Below the pieces are notes generated by a model. That model had not been told where the DNA came from and did no database searches. It saw only the letters and a list, made by a program, of their open reading frames with translations. A DNA stretch of 64,000 nucleotides, taken from positions 323,135 to 387,134 of the forward strand of contig NZ_LT622360.1 of assembly GCF_900098925.1 (NCBI RefSeq), given 5' to 3'. The stretch's first letter is position 1; each line of letters starts with the position of its first letter. Origin of the DNA: Bacillus massiliglaciei (GTDB taxonomy: Bacteria > Bacillota > Bacilli > Bacillales > DSM-1321). Both the position numbers and the translations under genes were made by a program. This document shows, piece by piece, positions 62,081 through 64,000 of this stretch.

Positions 62081-62106
62081 CGCCCGGCCGATATGACCGA
62101 GCGCTT
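62081..62106 (+). terminator. Hairpin before group II intron copy 2
   Basis: CGCCCGG and CCGAGCG pair with one mismatch, followed by CTTTCT and then the intron. The T-tract appears to resume after the intron (TTT at the window end), as expected for a IIC insertion inside or after a terminator. Confidence 0.6.
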
Positions 62107-62663
62107 TCTGTGTGCGCCCGGCATGGGTGCAGTCTATAGGGTGAGAGTCCCGAACCATGAAGGCAGTAGTAATGGTTAGCTTAACGCAAGGGTGTCTGTG
62201 GTGACGCAGAATCTGAAGGAAGCGAGCGGCAAACCTCCGGTCTGAGGAACACGAACTTCATATAAGGCTAGGTACCATTGGATGAGTTTGCACAACAAAA
62301 CGAAGTCCTTACTGCCGAAGGTGGTACAGAGTAAATGAAGCAGATAGATGGAGGGAAAGACTGTACTCTTACCCGGGGAGGTCTGATTGGAACGCCAAGT
62401 TCCCTTGGTAACCTATCCAGCGATGGACAGCTGAACAATCAGAAGTCAGCCGAGGTCATAGTACCATTCCAACTCGAGATGGAATGGGAAGGACTGAACT
62501 ATTAAGAAGAACGAGAACTAGGCATATAATTCCTGTATAGAAGCAGACAATCCGAAAGGACTTACTTGAAGGAGGAAGTGGTGAATTCCACAGGGGACTT
62601 CATGAGGGTGGAGCAGGAATAACATAATTAGATTTCTACGTTCACGTCGAAAGGAAATATCAC

Positions 62664-63923
62664 ATGTTAATGGATCTGATTCTGTCACGGGAAAACTTAA
62701 TAGAAGCACTTAAACGTGTGGAGAAGAACAAAGGGAGTCACGGCATAGATGGAATGTCCGTAAAATCCCTACGAAGACATCTCTATGAGAACTGGGAAAC
62801 TCTTTGTGATTCATTAAGGGAAGGTACCTATCAACCTAACCCAGTCCGTCGAGTCGAAATCCCGAAACCGAACGGTGGAGTAAGATTACTAGGAATACCT
62901 ACCGTGACAGACCGGTTCATTCAACAGGCTATCGCCCAAGTTCTAACCCCACTTCTTGACCCAACCTTCTCAGAACATAGTTATGGGTTTAGACCAAATA
63001 GAAGAGGTCATGATGCGGTTCGTAAAGCAAGGGAATATATAAGTGAAGGTTATAGATGGGTGATTGACATGGACTTGGAGAAATTCTTTGATAGAGTCAA
63101 TCATGATAAGTTAATGGGGATATTAGCAAGTAGAATCCAAGACCGGCTGGTCTTGAAACTTATACGGAAATATCTCCAAGCAGGAATTATGATGAATGGT
63201 GTAGTCTATGATGCAGAAGAAGGAACACCACAAGGAGGTCCACTGAGCCCCCTTCTTTCGAATATCCTTTTGGATAAACTTGATAAAGAGTTAGAAAGGA
63301 GAGGTCACAAGTTTGTCCGCTACGCCGATGATTGTAATATTTACATGAAATCGAAGAAAGCTGGAGAACGAGTGATGAACTCAATTACATGCTTTATTGA
63401 GCAGAAATTAAAGCTCAAAGTAAATAGAGAAAAGTCAGCAGTTGATCGCCCGTGGAAACGAAAGTTTCTTGGCTTTAGCTTTACGGTCAATAAGAAACCG
63501 AAGGTTCGAATAGCCAATGAAAGTATTAAAAGGTTTAAGGCTAAAATACGGGAGTTAACCTCCCGTTCTAAACAAATTCCTATGGAAGTTAGAATCGAGA
63601 AACTAAATCAATATCTAACGGGATGGTGTGGATATTTTGCATTGGCTGATACACCAAGTAAATTTAAAGAATTTGATGAGTGGATTAGACGGAGACTCCG
63701 TATGCTTGAATGGAAACAATGGAAGAAACCGAGGACAAGAGTAAGAAAACTCAAAGGTCTAGGTGTCCCTGACCAAAAGGCATATGAATGGGGAAACTCC
63801 AGAAAGAAATATTGGAGAATAGCCTGTAGTCCAATCTTACACAAAACCCTCAATAACTTGTATTGGAGTCACCGAGGGTTGAAAAGTTTATATAATCGAT
63901 ATGAATTTCTGCGTCAAACTTAA
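62664..63923 (+). CDS. ltrA: Group II intron reverse transcriptase/maturase, copy 2
   Basis: 419 residues, same as the copy 1 enzyme except Leu for Gln in RIQDRLVLKL and Phe for Leu in SIKRFKAK. The YADD active site and the maturase region are intact and there is no endonuclease domain. Same ATG context (GAAAGGA 10 nt upstream). Confidence 0.95.
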   Translation: MLMDLILSRENLIEALKRVEKNKGSHGIDGMSVKSLRRHLYENWETLCDSLREGTYQPNPVRRVEIPKPNGGVRLLGIPTVTDRFIQQAIAQVLTPLLDPTFSEHSYGFRPNRRGHDAVRKAREYISEGYRWVIDMDLEKFFDRVNHDKLMGILASRIQDRLVLKLIRKYLQAGIMMNGVVYDAEEGTPQGGPLSPLLSNILLDKLDKELERRGHKFVRYADDCNIYMKSKKAGERVMNSITCFIEQKLKLKVNREKSAVDRPWKRKFLGFSFTVNKKPKVRIANESIKRFKAKIRELTSRSKQIPMEVRIEKLNQYLTGWCGYFALADTPSKFKEFDEWIRRRLRMLEWKQWKKPRTRVRKLKGLGVPDQKAYEWGNSRKKYWRIACSPILHKTLNNLYWSHRGLKSLYNRYEFLRQT

Positions 63924-63997
63924 TGGAACCGCCGTATACCGAACGGTACGTACGGTGGTGTGAGAGGTCGGGGGTTAATCACCCCCTCCTACTCGAT
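63924..63997 (+). ncRNA. Group II intron domains V and VI, copy 2
   Basis: Same sequence and hairpins as 48034-48107: ACCGCCGTA/TACGGTGGT with inner TACCG/CGGTA, then the GGGGGT/ACCCCC stem of domain VI. Confidence 0.85.
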
Positions 63998-64000
63998 TTT

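Larger units (their letters stand above)
62112..63997 (+). mobile_element. Group II intron, IIC type, copy 2
   Basis: 1886 bp, same length and orientation as copy 1 at 46222-48107 and identical except at about five positions seen by eye. The 5' end is GTGCGCCCGG and the 3' end CTACTCGAT three bases before the window edge. Inserted just after the M42 peptidase hairpin. Confidence 0.93.

Noticed and set aside
1..64000. CRISPR arrays, tRNA, rRNA, prophage or toxin-antitoxin modules
   Set aside because: None was recognised; the repeated sequences seen are explained by introns, IS ends and terminators.

Overview
The window looks like a chromosomal segment of a Bacillaceae bacterium (Bacillus sensu lato). 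Evidence is low-to-moderate GC, strong AGGAGG-type ribosome binding sites, many U-tailed hairpin terminators, an S-box riboswitch, and recognisable CwlO, CsoR, CopZ, NsrR/Hmp, CtaB, DhaS, NiaP, YkhA-type and App/Opp-type genes. No rRNA, tRNA or CRISPR array was seen.

Positions 1-12608 hold a co-directional sugar-acid catabolic cluster. It contains an IlvD/Edd-family (YjhG/YagF-type) dehydratase, an IclR regulator, two FAH-fold proteins, a split UxaA-type dehydratase (small SAF subunit plus large subunit), an alpha-ketoglutarate-semialdehyde-type dehydrogenase, a DHDPS-family lyase, a TIM-barrel-like protein of unknown function, a 2-hydroxyacid dehydrogenase, KdgK and a KDPG-type aldolase. It reads as two converging routes: pentonate/aldarate to 2-oxoglutarate, and 2-keto-3-deoxy-hexonate to pyruvate plus glyceraldehyde-3-phosphate. 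No transporter lies inside the visible part.

Positions 12686-38302 are mostly housekeeping and stress genes: EamA exporter, NlpC/P60 enzyme, ZIP and MFS transporters, heme O synthase divergent from a copper regulon (CsoR operator, csoR, copZ), nucleoside hydrolase, hemolysin III, a nitroreductase, the divergent nsrR/hmp pair with a palindromic control region, SDR, Gfo/Idh/MocA and old-yellow-enzyme oxidoreductases, an esterase with apparently missing catalytic residues, CwlO, and several small unknown genes.

Positions 38374-64000 carry an aminopeptidase, POT peptide transporter, DhaS, NiaP-like transporter, an S-box riboswitch with no methionine gene behind it, an FbpA-like small protein, GNAT and GDSL enzymes, a CwlK-like peptidase, a thioesterase, a five-gene oligopeptide ABC operon with a near-perfect CodY box at its promoter, two small unknown genes and an M42 aminopeptidase.

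Mobile DNA is prominent: an IS3-family element with a programmed-frameshift motif, a frameshifted IS1182-family element, an IS21-family element, and two nearly identical 1886-bp group II introns of IIC type in direct orientation 15.9 kb apart. All five insertions sit at 3' ends of genes: inside a terminator loop, beside a terminator hairpin (duplicating it), at a stop codon, and directly after terminators. The most interesting leads are the sugar-acid cluster with its unknown member, the orphan S-box, the nsrR/hmp control region, and the terminator-targeted mobile elements.
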